Shown one piece after another: positions 18,841 to 27,468 of a stretch of DNA of 64,000 bases (positions are counted from its first letter, which is position 1; the number at the start of each line of letters is the position of its first letter). Below the pieces are notes generated by a model. That model searched no databases, was not told where the DNA came from, and saw only the letters and a list, made by a program, of their open reading frames with translations. The translations under genes were made by a program, and so were the position numbers. This DNA is from Bacillus ndiopicus (GTDB lineage Bacteria; Bacillota; Bacilli; Bacillales_A; Planococcaceae): positions 558,001-622,000 of the forward strand of contig NZ_HG964403.1 of NCBI RefSeq assembly GCF_000612805.1. Direction: 5' to 3'.

Positions 18841-20649
18841 ATGGCAAAACAAGTGTTAACACGTGAAGAAATTCCTGTAGATTTAACTTGGGATTTAACA
18901 TCTATTTTCCCAACTGACGAAGCTTGGGGACAAGAGTTTACAGAAATTCAAAGCTTATTAGAGCAAGCAGGAGAATATAAAGGGAAAGTAGCAACAGGAG
19001 CGCAAGGGTTATTTGAGACACTGCAATTTAGCGATTTAGTTAGTCAGCGCTTCAGTAAGCTATATGTATACAGCCACTTAAAGCACGACCAAGATACGGC
19101 GAACAGCACATATCAGGCGATGGATAGCCGTGTTAAATCACTTGGTGCGAAATTAAGTGCGGCATTATCATTCATCACACCAGAGATTTTAGCTTTAGAT
19201 GAAGCGACAATTAATGCATATGTTGCAGAGTATGATGAGCTAAAATTATATGAGCAAAGCTTAAAAGAATTAAATTTAGGTCGCCCACATGTTTTATCTG
19301 CTGAAAAGGAAGAGTTACTTGCACAATTATCTGAAATTTCGAACGCATCAGGCGAAACGTTCGGCGCATTAAACAATGCAGATATCGAATTCCCAAAAGT
19401 GAAAAATGAAGATGGTGAAGAAGTGCCGTTAACACATGGCTCATACATTTCATTTTTAGAGAGCGATAATCGTGAAGTGCGTGAAGGTGCATTTAAGGCT
19501 ATGTACAGCATATACGGTCAATTCCGTAATACATTTGCATCAACATTAGCTGGTAATGTAAAAGCACAAAATGCAAATGCAAAAGTTCGTAATTATCAAT
19601 CAGCTCGTCATGCAGCAATGAGTAATAACTTCATTCCTGAGAAAGTGTATGATCAATTAATTTCAACAATTCACGATCATTTACCATTATTGCATCGTTA
19701 TGTAGCATTGCGTAAGCAAGTTCTTGGCTTAGAAGAGCTGCATATGTATGATTTATTTACTCCACTTGTGAAGGAAGCGAAGATGGAGATGCCATATGAT
19801 AAGGCAAAGGAGCTTATGGTGAAAAGCTTTGCGCCACTTGGTGAAGAGTATCAAGACATCGTACAAAAAGGTTTAGATAGCCGATGGGTAGACGTTCTTG
19901 AAAATAAAGGAAAGCGTAGTGGTGCTTATTCATCAGGTACATTCGGCACAAATCCATATGTTTTAATGAACTGGCAAAATAATATGGATAATTTATTTAC
20001 GTTAGCGCATGAGTTTGGTCATAGCTTACATAGCTATTACACACGTGCCAACCAACCATACCCATATGCAAGCTATTCTATTTTCGTAGCAGAGGTTGCT
20101 TCGACATGTAATGAAGAACTATTATTTGATTATTTATTAAATACTTTAGAGGATCCGCAACAAAAAATTTATTTATTAAATCACTGGTTAGATGGGTTCC
20201 GTGGTACTGTTTTCCGTCAAACAATGTTTGCAGAGTTTGAGCACATTATCCACGAAATGGATCGTAATGGTGAAGCATTAACAGCAGAAAAGTTAACAGA
20301 AATTTATTACAACTTAAACAAGCAATACTTTGGTGATGCGATGGTAGTAGATGAGGAAATTGGTTTAGAGTGGGCACGTATTCCACACTTCTATTATAAT
20401 TATTACGTGTATCAATATGCGACAGGTCAAAGTGCTGCAACGGCATTAAGCAAGCAAATTTTAGAGGAAGGTCAGCCAGCAGTAGAGCGTTATATCAATA
20501 ACTTCTTGAAAGCAGGCTGCTCAAATTTCCCAATCGAAGTATTAAAGGCAGCAGGTGTCGATATGGAATCACCAGCACCGATTGCAGAAGCTTGTAAAGT
20601 GTTCGAAGAGAAGCTAAACGAGCTTGAAAAATTACTTTTAGCAAACTAA
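18841..20649 (+). CDS. pepF: Oligoendopeptidase F, M3 family
   Basis: Cytosolic zinc metallopeptidase, 602 aa, that cleaves short peptides. The zinc motif HEFGH is at 390-394, with the downstream Glu in VAEVASTCNEELL. It starts at ATG 18841, with TTGGAGG eight bases upstream; the TTG at 18826 is part of that RBS. In B. subtilis the same neighbour (yjbG) lies beside coiA and yjbH. Confidence 0.94.
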   Translation: MAKQVLTREEIPVDLTWDLTSIFPTDEAWGQEFTEIQSLLEQAGEYKGKVATGAQGLFETLQFSDLVSQRFSKLYVYSHLKHDQDTANSTYQAMDSRVKSLGAKLSAALSFITPEILALDEATINAYVAEYDELKLYEQSLKELNLGRPHVLSAEKEELLAQLSEISNASGETFGALNNADIEFPKVKNEDGEEVPLTHGSYISFLESDNREVREGAFKAMYSIYGQFRNTFASTLAGNVKAQNANAKVRNYQSARHAAMSNNFIPEKVYDQLISTIHDHLPLLHRYVALRKQVLGLEELHMYDLFTPLVKEAKMEMPYDKAKELMVKSFAPLGEEYQDIVQKGLDSRWVDVLENKGKRSGAYSSGTFGTNPYVLMNWQNNMDNLFTLAHEFGHSLHSYYTRANQPYPYASYSIFVAEVASTCNEELLFDYLLNTLEDPQQKIYLLNHWLDGFRGTVFRQTMFAEFEHIIHEMDRNGEALTAEKLTEIYYNLNKQYFGDAMVVDEEIGLEWARIPHFYYNYYVYQYATGQSAATALSKQILEEGQPAVERYINNFLKAGCSNFPIEVLKAAGVDMESPAPIAEACKVFEEKLNELEKLLLAN

Positions 20650-20658
20650 ATTGAAACA

Positions 20659-20705
20659 GGGATGTTGGGAAAAGCGAAAATCTTCCCAACATCCCTTTAT
20701 TATTT
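20659..20705 (+). terminator. pepF terminator
   Basis: GGGATGTTGGGAA / TTCCCAACATCCC, loop of about ten bases, T-rich tail. Confidence 0.9.
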
Positions 20706-20797
20706 TTGAATTGGGCGGATTAAGGTGGTTTACGGGCGAAATCGAATAAGAATCGGGCGAATAGTTACTTTAGACCTGTTCTATACGTAAATTTTTG

Positions 20798-20830
20798 TGC
20801 TCCTGCGGTGGCTGCGCCATCCTCGTCGCA
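20798..20830 (-). repeat. Repeat B, full-length copy
   Basis: On the minus strand TGCGACGAGGATGGCGCAG then CCACCGCAGGAGCA. Its ends equal those of the tandem units at 17281, which look like a version with the GATGGCGCAGCCACC centre replaced. The high GC contrasts with the flanks and suggests a REP-like element. Confidence 0.75.
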
Positions 20831-20872
20831 AAAAACATATCTGAAAATTACATTTTCAGATATGTTTTTTGC
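20828..20872. terminator. Perfect 21-bp palindrome with 3-base loop
   Basis: GCAAAAAACATATCTGAAAAT pairs without mismatch to 20852-20872 around the loop TAC. It works as a bidirectional terminator shape (T6 on both strands) and would insulate RoxS from pepF read-through. Confidence 0.75.
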
Positions 20873-20892
20873 AACCGCTTACTATATGACGA

Positions 20893-20945
20893 TTTTGTGA
20901 AACAAGCCGTAAAGCGTTGCAACGGCTATTGTTCCGTGATAAAGT
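20893..20945 (+). promoter_or_regulatory. RoxS promoter region
   Basis: TTGCAA (20917-20922), 17 bp, TAAAGT (20940-20945), placing the start near 20954. Upstream, TTTTGTGAAA (20893-20902) resembles the TTTGTGAAT element reported for ResD/SrrA, the known respiratory regulator of RoxS/RsaE. Confidence 0.6.
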
Positions 20946-20953
20946 AATACATG

Positions 20954-21067
20954 TGAAATACATCACATAACAAACATACACCCCTTTGTTTGAACGTGAA
21001 CATTTCTCCCATCCCCTTTTGTGTAAGAGGCGTCCTATTGTCGAGAGTAGGGCGCCTCTTTTGTTTT
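20954..21067 (+). ncRNA. roxS: Small regulatory RNA RoxS (RsaE)
   Basis: The body contains the highly conserved RsaE/RoxS segments ATCACATAACAAACATAC, CCCCTTTGTTTGAACGTG and TTTCTCCCATCCCCTTTTG, including the C-rich single-stranded seed regions that bind Shine-Dalgarno sequences. It ends in an independent terminator AAGAGGCGTCCTA / TAGGGCGCCTCTT plus T-run (21025-21067). Its place between pepF and the yjbH side agrees with S. aureus. Known role: represses central-carbon and NAD-linked genes in response to nitric oxide and redox state. About 114 nt. Confidence 0.93.
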
Positions 21068-21285
21068 AGTTGTAGGAATATGCTTTATTAAAGCAACAAA
21101 AATCTTCTACATAGCTAGCACTTCTTTTAAACCATTCTCATCCTAATGTTTAGAATAAAATTATGCTCCTTTCTAAATAGTACATAAATGAAACTTTCTT
21201 CTTTCTTTTACGTATATTAATCTAAATCAGCGACGAATGTTATATAGAATCTCAAATTAAGCCTAAATAGAAGGAGTGGGAATGA

Positions 21286-22116
21286 GTGGAGGAGCAAGCG
21301 CAATTACAGCAGTATTTACAAGAAATTGAGAAGTGGGAGAAAGAGCAACAAGGGCTTTGGTTTTGGGAGAAATTAGGTAGACTACCTTTTGTGCTGCTTG
21401 ATAAAGTAACTCCGTCTTTTGTGCAAAAGAAGATTGCTTTATTAATGGATGAGCTAGGAAGCTATATTCAGTCTGGTGGTAAATATTTAATTAATGAACA
21501 AGCGATGATAGCAAAAATTAGACATTATTCATCGAAATGGGATATTAAGAATATAGAAGATATTGGGCAGATTCCGTTACAAGACATGATTGCTATGAGT
21601 GAACAACTGCAAAAGGAGCGTGTGAAATTTGCAACTTTGCAAGGGGCTTCCACAGGCATTGGAGGTATTTTTACATTAGCAATTGATATTCCATTTATTT
21701 TAGGGATAGCGTTAAAAACATTACAGGAAATTGCTATCATTCATGGTTATCATCCAAATGATAAAATGGAGCGCGTATTTATTATAAAATGTTTGCAATT
21801 TGCAAGCGCTGATATCGTTGGCAAAGAAGCGATTTTAAAGGACATTTCCTCTATGCACGATAAATCTCATACATCTGAGGAGATGATTGCACAATTGCAG
21901 GGATGGCAGGAAGTCTTTCACACGTATCGGGATCATTTTGGCTGGAAAAAGTTATTTCAGATGGTTCCAATCGTAGGTATTATTTTTGGTGCGTATGCCA
22001 ATAAAGGGATGATACAGGATATTGCAGAAGCAGGAAATATGTTGTATAGAAAAAGAAGAGTTTATGAAAAATTAAGAGAAATAAAAAATGGGGCTGACGG
22101 GAAAGGTACTGTCTGA
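21286..22116 (+). CDS. EcsC family protein
   Basis: 276 aa, resembling the EcsC family (C-terminal part of B. subtilis Ecs locus products). The N-terminus is charged and Trp-rich (WEKEQQGLWFWEKLGRLPF). Central hydrophobic segments (ASTGIGGIFTLAIDIPFIL and KKLFQMVPIVGIIFGAYAN) suggest membrane association. It starts at GTG 21286, with AAGGAG nine bases before; an overlapping ATG at 21282 is in another, short frame. Biochemical function is unknown. Confidence 0.75.
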   Translation: MEEQAQLQQYLQEIEKWEKEQQGLWFWEKLGRLPFVLLDKVTPSFVQKKIALLMDELGSYIQSGGKYLINEQAMIAKIRHYSSKWDIKNIEDIGQIPLQDMIAMSEQLQKERVKFATLQGASTGIGGIFTLAIDIPFILGIALKTLQEIAIIHGYHPNDKMERVFIIKCLQFASADIVGKEAILKDISSMHDKSHTSEEMIAQLQGWQEVFHTYRDHFGWKKLFQMVPIVGIIFGAYANKGMIQDIAEAGNMLYRKRRVYEKLREIKNGADGKGTV

Positions 22117-22152
22117 AAAGTTATTTTTAGACAGCTTCATTTCTCGTCAGCC
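22092..22152. terminator. Nested hairpin at the convergent ecsC-like / yjbH ends
   Basis: Outer stem GGCTGACG / CGTCAGCC and inner CTGTCT / AGACAG. It overlaps the last codons of the ecsC-like gene and faces the yjbH stop at 22165. Confidence 0.6.
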
Positions 22153-22164
22153 GATTTGTTATAT

Positions 22165-22989
22165 TTATAATGACTGAAAGCTTCCCTTTTGGCGCCATAG
22201 CGCAATATCATCTTTAATAAATCGTTCAATTTTTTGTTGAAGCATACGCTTTTTTAATTCTCGCTCCGCAACTGATTCAGCAATTTGATAAATCGCTGCA
22301 ATTTCAGCTGTTGTGAATGTTTGGAAGCGGATAAATAATTCGTCTAATGTAGGAAGTGGCTGGCGTACAAGCTGCTCTTGAATCATTTCCTGTAAAATAT
22401 GTTCATACACTTCGTAGCTATATAAACCACTTACCTTTAGTCCTTCATCTTCGACATTTTCATTGAAAAAGACGATGCTTGGTACCTCATTAACTTCCAT
22501 TTCGCGCGTAATATATAAATCACATTGAAATGCGTGTGCTGCTTCTTTTGAGCCGAAATCAACTGTAAATTCATTCATATCTAGTTGTACTTCAGAAGCA
22601 ATTTCTGTAAGTGCTGTATGAGAAAGTACGTTTTTCGTTTGTAATGCAGCATGTTCCTGTAATTTTGATAAATAGCGCGAGCCAGCGCGCTTGCCTTGCA
22701 ATTCAGCTGCTTTAACTGCAATTGAAGGTAAGGCAGGGTGTGTAATATCTAGTTCATCACCTGATAGGCAACCTTTAATACGATTACTTAAGCAGTTTAA
22801 TGATGTTAATTTAGTGCTTAATACATAACGCCAAGAAAAATAGTGCTCATACTCCAATTGAAGCTTACGTAGCATCGACTGCATAGCAAAGGAGTTTGGA
22901 CATAGCGGATCGATGAAAATATACAGTTCTACTGGCTTATTCGTCGGTAAGGAGGCAGTAGGCTGTGATATCATCTGAATATTATTCAC
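22165..22989 (-). CDS. yjbH: ClpXP adaptor YjbH (Spx degradation)
   Basis: DsbA-like thioredoxin-fold adaptor, 274 aa, that presents Spx to ClpXP. Signature region VELYIFIDPLCPNSF; the B. subtilis protein has CPEC here, so the second cysteine is replaced by Ser. Other family blocks are visible (KAAELQGKRAGSRYL, EVNEVPSIVFFNENVEDEGLKVSGLYSYEVYE). It starts at GTG 22987-22989, overlapping the yjbI stop (GTGA), with GAGGAGG upstream, so the two are translationally coupled. Confidence 0.9.
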   Translation of the reverse strand: MNNIQMISQPTASLPTNKPVELYIFIDPLCPNSFAMQSMLRKLQLEYEHYFSWRYVLSTKLTSLNCLSNRIKGCLSGDELDITHPALPSIAVKAAELQGKRAGSRYLSKLQEHAALQTKNVLSHTALTEIASEVQLDMNEFTVDFGSKEAAHAFQCDLYITREMEVNEVPSIVFFNENVEDEGLKVSGLYSYEVYEHILQEMIQEQLVRQPLPTLDELFIRFQTFTTAEIAAIYQIAESVAERELKKRMLQQKIERFIKDDIALWRQKGSFQSL

Positions 22990-23384
22990 TCCGTTTCCTC
23001 CTCTTCGTTTGGTGAATTGACCATGTGATGAGCAGTTAGTACAAGACGCTGATAATAAACTTCACGGAATTTTCCGTCCAAGCCTACTTCATCCATTGCT
23101 TCTGCCATACATTCAAGCCAAGCTTGTGCCCTGTCTGGTGTTATTTTGAAAGGTATATGTCTAGCTCGCATCATTGGATGACCATGTTCCTCGGTATATA
23201 GGCTAGGTCCACCTAAGTACTGCGTTTGAAATTGGATTTGCTTACGAATTGTGTCTGTTAAATCCTCTGGAAAAATAGGGATAAGTTTCGGATGTTTTGC
23301 TACACGAGCATAGAAAGCATGAATTAGCTCAGCCAGCTTTTCAGCACCAAGTTCCTCGTAAGGAATCGTATACTTTCGATTCAT
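22986..23384 (-). CDS. yjbI: Group II truncated haemoglobin YjbI
   Basis: Truncated (2/2) haemoglobin, 132 aa. Proximal His in RARHIPF; group II features include the region FYARVAKHPKLIPIFPEDL and a Trp in QAWLECM. Expected to bind oxygen or NO. The pairing with yjbH is conserved in Bacilli; a link to redox control of the Spx adaptor is plausible but not shown. The RBS GGAGTATCACCT precedes ATG. Confidence 0.92.
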   Translation of the reverse strand: MNRKYTIPYEELGAEKLAELIHAFYARVAKHPKLIPIFPEDLTDTIRKQIQFQTQYLGGPSLYTEEHGHPMMRARHIPFKITPDRAQAWLECMAEAMDEVGLDGKFREVYYQRLVLTAHHMVNSPNEEEETE

Positions 23385-23523
23385 AGGTGATACTCCTTTA
23401 TACTTGCAATTACATTTTCTATATTTAAGTGCATTTTACTATGACATTATATTTATTCTAACAACGTCTATCCTTTTTCACAAACAAAGCGCTCTTTAAC
23501 ATTTTAAGGAAAAATAAAAAATA

Positions 23524-24222
23524 CTAAGTATTATAATAGCTTAATACTTTCCTTACATAATTTTGCGTTTCTTTGAAAGGTGGGATACCATTATATTTTT
23601 TTACATTGCCTGGGCCTGCATTGTAGGCCGCTAATGCTGTTTCAAGATTTTGTCCAAATTGATTTAGCATTTGACGTAAATATTGTGCGCCACCCATTAT
23701 ATTTTGCTCATTGTCAGTAGGGTTTTGTATACCTAAATATTTTGCTGTACCTGGCATTAATTGCATTAAGCCGACAGCACCTGCTGTACTTACTACTTCA
23801 GGGTTAAAATTGGATTCCTGTTTCATGACTGCTGCAATTAATTTTTCAGGTAAGTTATATGTTGAAGCAGCTTTGGTAATAGAATCTTGAAAGCGATTTG
23901 CGCCTGCTAATACGTTGTTAAAAGCTTCTTGTCCAGTATAGTCTGTAATGTATTGCTCAATTGGTGAACTAGCAGTGGCACCTTCATATAGAAAGGCATC
24001 TAAATATTTCGATTGTGGTGCTGGCCATTGACCTGTTTGCATTATTGTATGCTCACTACCTAAAGTTTCTGTCAAATTAGTTGTAGAATTCGCTTGCTGT
24101 GATTGTAAAACGTCACCTAGCATTTCATTGAATAGTGCTGTATTGGAATCACTTAATGCTGTGTTACCAACAGATTGGATTGCTTGTATTTCCATTAATA
24201 GTTTCATTGCTTGGATATCCAT
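23524..24222 (-). CDS. yjbJ: Lytic transglycosylase (SLT domain), YjbJ-like
   Basis: Peptidoglycan lytic transglycosylase, 232 aa. The N-terminal 110 residues are polar and poorly conserved, with no obvious signal peptide. The C-terminal SLT domain has the catalytic Glu in MKQESNFNP, then GAVGLMQLMPGTA and LAAYNAGPGNV. RBS GAAGGAG. The absence of a signal sequence is common in this subfamily; how it reaches the wall is not visible here. Confidence 0.88.
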   Translation of the reverse strand: MDIQAMKLLMEIQAIQSVGNTALSDSNTALFNEMLGDVLQSQQANSTTNLTETLGSEHTIMQTGQWPAPQSKYLDAFLYEGATASSPIEQYITDYTGQEAFNNVLAGANRFQDSITKAASTYNLPEKLIAAVMKQESNFNPEVVSTAGAVGLMQLMPGTAKYLGIQNPTDNEQNIMGGAQYLRQMLNQFGQNLETALAAYNAGPGNVKKYNGIPPFKETQNYVRKVLSYYNT

Positions 24223-24368
24223 TATATGCTCCTTCTCCCTTAGCTAGTAAGTTATTTTAATTTAGCCAATGTTTTATACCGAAAGTACTACCTCCATAGG
24301 TAGTGAGATGAATGCCTGTTTGTGCTTTATTCAGTAAATATAGGAATCGTTATTCGTATGAAAAAATT

Positions 24369-24414
24369 TAAAGCCCTTAATGGACGATTTTTTGAGCAAG
24401 CTTCTTCAAAAAAA
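24369..24414 (-). repeat. Dispersed repeat A, fragment; possible yjbK terminator
   Basis: TGGACGATTTTTTGAGC...CTTCTTCAAAAAAACT matches the T-run hairpin block of the 14791 copy. TTTTTTGA / TCAAAAAA can pair, so it may also terminate the minus-strand CYTH gene that ends at 24416. Confidence 0.5.
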
Positions 24415-24415
24415 C

Positions 24416-25000
24416 TTAGTTTCTAGCTGCTAGTGCCGCTGCAAAACGAGCGATTTTTTTTTCTGCATGTGCAATTGGAATATTATAATCTGTTAAAAAT
24501 TGTTGGAAAACTTTCTGCCCAATTGTTTCATCTTTCGCTTCATATTCTACCTCATAATCTTCACGGTGCAAATAAAAAGAATGATCTAATACAAGTAATC
24601 CCCCTTTATAAGGGATTTCTACACGTTCTGTTGCAAGCGTACCAAATAGAGCGAGTTGTTCGATTGCAATACCACGTTCTTTTAATCTTGCAACGACTGT
24701 TGGTGCTGTGAATTGTCCACCTTGTAAAATTTGGTTCGCTTCTTCCTCTGTTAAAGCATCGGTTGTTTCAATATGTGTATGATTATTGCTCTTTTCTTTT
24801 AAAGTACATTCAATTCTATTTGGTAATACACGAATTCGCAATCCACTTGCAATCGCCTTTAATTGAAAATCCGCAGTGTCGAAATAATGATTTTCCTGCC
24901 GAATGACTTCTTCCTCTTGAATGTCGAATGTTGTAAGTAGTTCGTCGTATTTTGTTTTCGACAACATATTTTTAAATTCGATTTCAATTTCATGATTCAT
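24416..25000 (-). CDS. yjbK: CYTH domain (triphosphate tunnel) protein, YjbK-like
   Basis: 194 aa. The N-terminal ExExK motif EIEIEFK defines the CYTH/TTM fold; inward-facing charged strands follow (LRIRVLPNRIECTLKEK, VERVEIPYKGGLLVLDHSF, YEVEYEAKD). Likely a triphosphatase acting on a small triphosphate. Lies in the same yjb region as relQ and nadK, though on the opposite strand to them. Confidence 0.88.
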   Translation of the reverse strand: MNHEIEIEFKNMLSKTKYDELLTTFDIQEEEVIRQENHYFDTADFQLKAIASGLRIRVLPNRIECTLKEKSNNHTHIETTDALTEEEANQILQGGQFTAPTVVARLKERGIAIEQLALFGTLATERVEIPYKGGLLVLDHSFYLHREDYEVEYEAKDETIGQKVFQQFLTDYNIPIAHAEKKIARFAAALAARN

Positions 25001-25286
25001 TATATTTCACCCTTTATTCGCTATTTTTTGCATCTTCGCTATTTTGAATTACTATTAACTAAATTCTTTCGAGTACCTCATTTACCGTGGATGGTTTTAT
25101 CCTGAGTCCACTTTATGAAATATAGAACAAGCATCTATCTTACCCCCAAATACAAGAAGTTTCTACATTTGGCTCCGCTGCACTTTCGGTATAAAAACAT
25201 TGTTTAATTAAGATAAAACCACACTGCATCCCTTTTCGTCGTATGGTAAAATAGGAAGAGAACATTTGGAAGGGAAGTACAAAAAA
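25001..25286. other. Divergent intergenic region yjbK / yjbL
   Basis: No RBS-supported ORF. Holds a possible repeat-A fragment near 25200 (TTTAATTAAGATAAAACC). Promoters not confidently placed. Confidence 0.35.
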
Positions 25287-25682
25287 GTGCGTAAAGTATA
25301 TACAATTCAAAAATTTGAACAAATACATAATGATATTTATTTTAGTTTACACGATAATGAGCATGGGATTCAAATTCAACCGACAGGGCAGGTCATTGTC
25401 GATTCAGATAATATGGCATTTATTTATATTGTGGAGGAAGAGGGAGCGTATAGTTATTTAAGCTTCCCGCAAACAGTGTGGGCAGGATTATTACAAATTG
25501 TACAAAATAAGCGCGATCCATTTTTATCACCTGACTTGGCACTTCCTAATTTTACGGAGGAGCTTGAGTATTTATTGTGGAATATTCAAGGTAATGAAAA
25601 CTATGGTAAAGAATTTGTCCAAGCTATAGAAGAGCAATTTTCAATAATATATCTTGATTCAGCAGAAGATTCGCCTCTTTAA
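25287..25682 (+). CDS. yjbL: UPF0738/YjbL-like protein
   Basis: 131 aa, acidic, cytosolic. Contains the family-like segment DNMAFIYIVEEEGAYSYLSFPQTVWAGLL. I prefer GTG 25287 because GGAAGGGAAG lies 9-18 bases upstream; the TTG at 25266 coincides with that RBS. Position between yjbK and relQ matches B. subtilis yjbL. Function unknown. Confidence 0.72.
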   Translation: MRKVYTIQKFEQIHNDIYFSLHDNEHGIQIQPTGQVIVDSDNMAFIYIVEEEGAYSYLSFPQTVWAGLLQIVQNKRDPFLSPDLALPNFTEELEYLLWNIQGNENYGKEFVQAIEEQFSIIYLDSAEDSPL

Positions 25683-25793
25683 GAGATGATGAGACAAATG
25701 CTTTGTTCTAATTACGTAGGTGTGTAAACTCTTGCTTATAGAGAGCAATTTAGTTTACACCATACATGCGTACCCGACATCATGCTGCTCCAA

Positions 25794-25867
25794 AGCCTCT
25801 GACACAAATTTTCCTGTGGTGAGCTTAAGGAAAATTGAATGAAGGTTAGACAAGGTGTAATGATAAT
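25794..25867 (+). repeat. Dispersed repeat A, degenerate copy
   Basis: GCCTCTGACACAAATTTTCC, TGAGCTTAAGGAAAATT and GTTAGACAAGGTGTAATGAT align in order with the 14791 copy. The rest of 25683-25985 has no gene; the relQ promoter is not obvious. Confidence 0.6.
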
Positions 25868-25988
25868 GATTAATAATTACTCATAATCAATAAATTCGAT
25901 TGCATATATTACGATTTGTGTGGTAAATGAAAAATACGTAATGTATTGCTGAAATAGGCATGCTATTTCATATGAGGAGGTTGTTGTG

Positions 25989-26663
25989 ATGGGCCAATGG
26001 GATGTTTTTTTAAGCCCTTATAAACAAGCGGTAGAAGAGCTGAAAATAAAGTTAAAAGGTATGCGCTCGCAGTTTAATATTGTGGGGGCAAACTCGCCAA
26101 TTGAATTTGTGACAGGACGAGTGAAGCCTTTAGCAAGTATTTATGACAAATCATTAGAAAAAGGAATCGCATTTGAACCTTCTCAGCAGTTAGCAAAAGA
26201 ACTACAGGATATTGCAGGGCTACGAATCATGTGTCAATTTGTCGATGACATTGCGACAGTAACTGAGTTGATTCGACAGAGAGAAGATTTTAGTGTAGTG
26301 GAAGAGAAGGATTATATTACACATAGCAAACCGAGTGGCTATCGCTCGCATCATATGATTGTTGAATATCCAGTTGAAACGATTCATGGCAAAAAAGTTG
26401 TTTTAGCTGAAATTCAAATCCGAACATTAGCAATGAATTTTTGGGCTTCAATTGAGCATTCATTAAACTACAAATATAAAGGGGCTTTTCCAGAGGAGAT
26501 TCAAACTCGTCTGCAAAGCGCCGCTGAAGCAGCCTTTCGTCTAGATGAGGAAATGTCTCAAATTCGCAATGAAATACAAGAGGCACAGGTATATTTCAGT
26601 GAGGTAAAAGAAGCTCCAAGCGTAACACTACATGCAAACAAAGATAAGGGGGTAAGCTCATGA
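25989..26663 (+). CDS. relQ: Small alarmone synthetase RelQ/SasB (YjbM)
   Basis: Makes (p)ppGpp from ATP and GDP/GTP; 224 aa, close in length to B. subtilis YjbM. Synthetase motifs: [14 protein letters not shown] (ATP site), [17 protein letters not shown] (catalytic Asp), [36 protein letters not shown]. No hydrolase, TGS or ACT domain, so it is a stand-alone synthetase. ATG 25989 is spaced eight bases from GAGGAGG; GTG 25986 is the alternative. Overlaps nadK by four bases (ATGA). Confidence 0.95.
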   Translation: MGQWDVFLSPYKQAVEELKIKLKGMRSQFNIVGANSPIEFVTGRVKPLASIYDKSLEKGIAFEPSQQLAKELQDIAGLRIMCQFVDDIATVTELIRQREDFSVVEEKDYITHSKPSGYRSHHMIVEYPVETIHGKKVVLAEIQIRTLAMNFWASIEHSLNYKYKGAFPEEIQTRLQSAAEAAFRLDEEMSQIRNEIQEAQVYFSEVKEAPSVTLHANKDKGVSS

Positions 26664-27457
26664 CATCATTTGCAATTCAATCACGCCGCGACGCACAATC
26701 TAATGAACTAATGGAGCTCGCAACATCGTATTTACAAGATTTCGGACTAGAACTTAATGAAGAAGAGCCTGATATTGTACTTTCTATCGGAGGAGATGGA
26801 ACGCTTTTACATGCCTTTCATCGCTATGCACACCGTCTGGATAAAGTGGCATTTGTCGGAATTCATACAGGCCATTTAGGTTTTTATGCAGATTGGAAAC
26901 CATCTGAATTGGAGAAGCTTGTATTATCTATAGCCAAAAAAGATTTTAATGTTGTCGAATATCCGCTGTTGCAAGTACATGTTCACCGCCATCATTCAGA
27001 AACAAGTCATTATTTAGCTTTGAATGAGGCGACAATTAAATCACCAGATGTTACGCTCGTTATGGATGTTGAATTAAATGGTACTCAGTTTGAGCGCTTC
27101 CGTGGAGATGGTTTATGTGTTTCAACACCATCGGGTAGTACGGCTTACAATAAAGCATTAGGTGGAGCAATTATTCATCCAACATTACCAGCGTTTCAAC
27201 TAACAGAAATGGCATCCATTAATAATCGAGTGTTCCGTACTGTAGGCTCTTCGCTTGTATTCCCTGCACATCATACATGCGTGTTAAAGCCAGTTAATAA
27301 TCAGCGTTTTAATATTACAGTCGACCATATTCAACTGACAGAAGCCGATGTTAAATCAATTGCATTTAATGTTGCGGTGGAACGTATTCGTTTTGCAAGG
27401 TTCCGTCCATTCCCATTTTGGGAGCGTGTGCATGATTCGTTCATTTCAAATGAGTAG
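26660..27457 (+). CDS. nadK: NAD kinase
   Basis: Phosphorylates NAD to NADP; 265 aa. Motif [10 protein letters not shown] near residue 41, substrate-binding NEATI, and the conserved glycine-rich [23 protein letters not shown]. Translationally coupled to relQ and followed after 11 bp by an RluD-type gene, the same order as yjbM-yjbN-yjbO. Confidence 0.95.
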   Translation: MTSFAIQSRRDAQSNELMELATSYLQDFGLELNEEEPDIVLSIGGDGTLLHAFHRYAHRLDKVAFVGIHTGHLGFYADWKPSELEKLVLSIAKKDFNVVEYPLLQVHVHRHHSETSHYLALNEATIKSPDVTLVMDVELNGTQFERFRGDGLCVSTPSGSTAYNKALGGAIIHPTLPAFQLTEMASINNRVFRTVGSSLVFPAHHTCVLKPVNNQRFNITVDHIQLTEADVKSIAFNVAVERIRFARFRPFPFWERVHDSFISNE

Positions 27458-27468
27458 CTGAGGATAAT

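Noticed and set aside
25861..25875. Fur-like TGATAATGATTAATA upstream of relQ
   Set aside because: Good match by base composition, but it lies at the end of a degenerate repeat A copy, with no promoter around it and no iron gene downstream.
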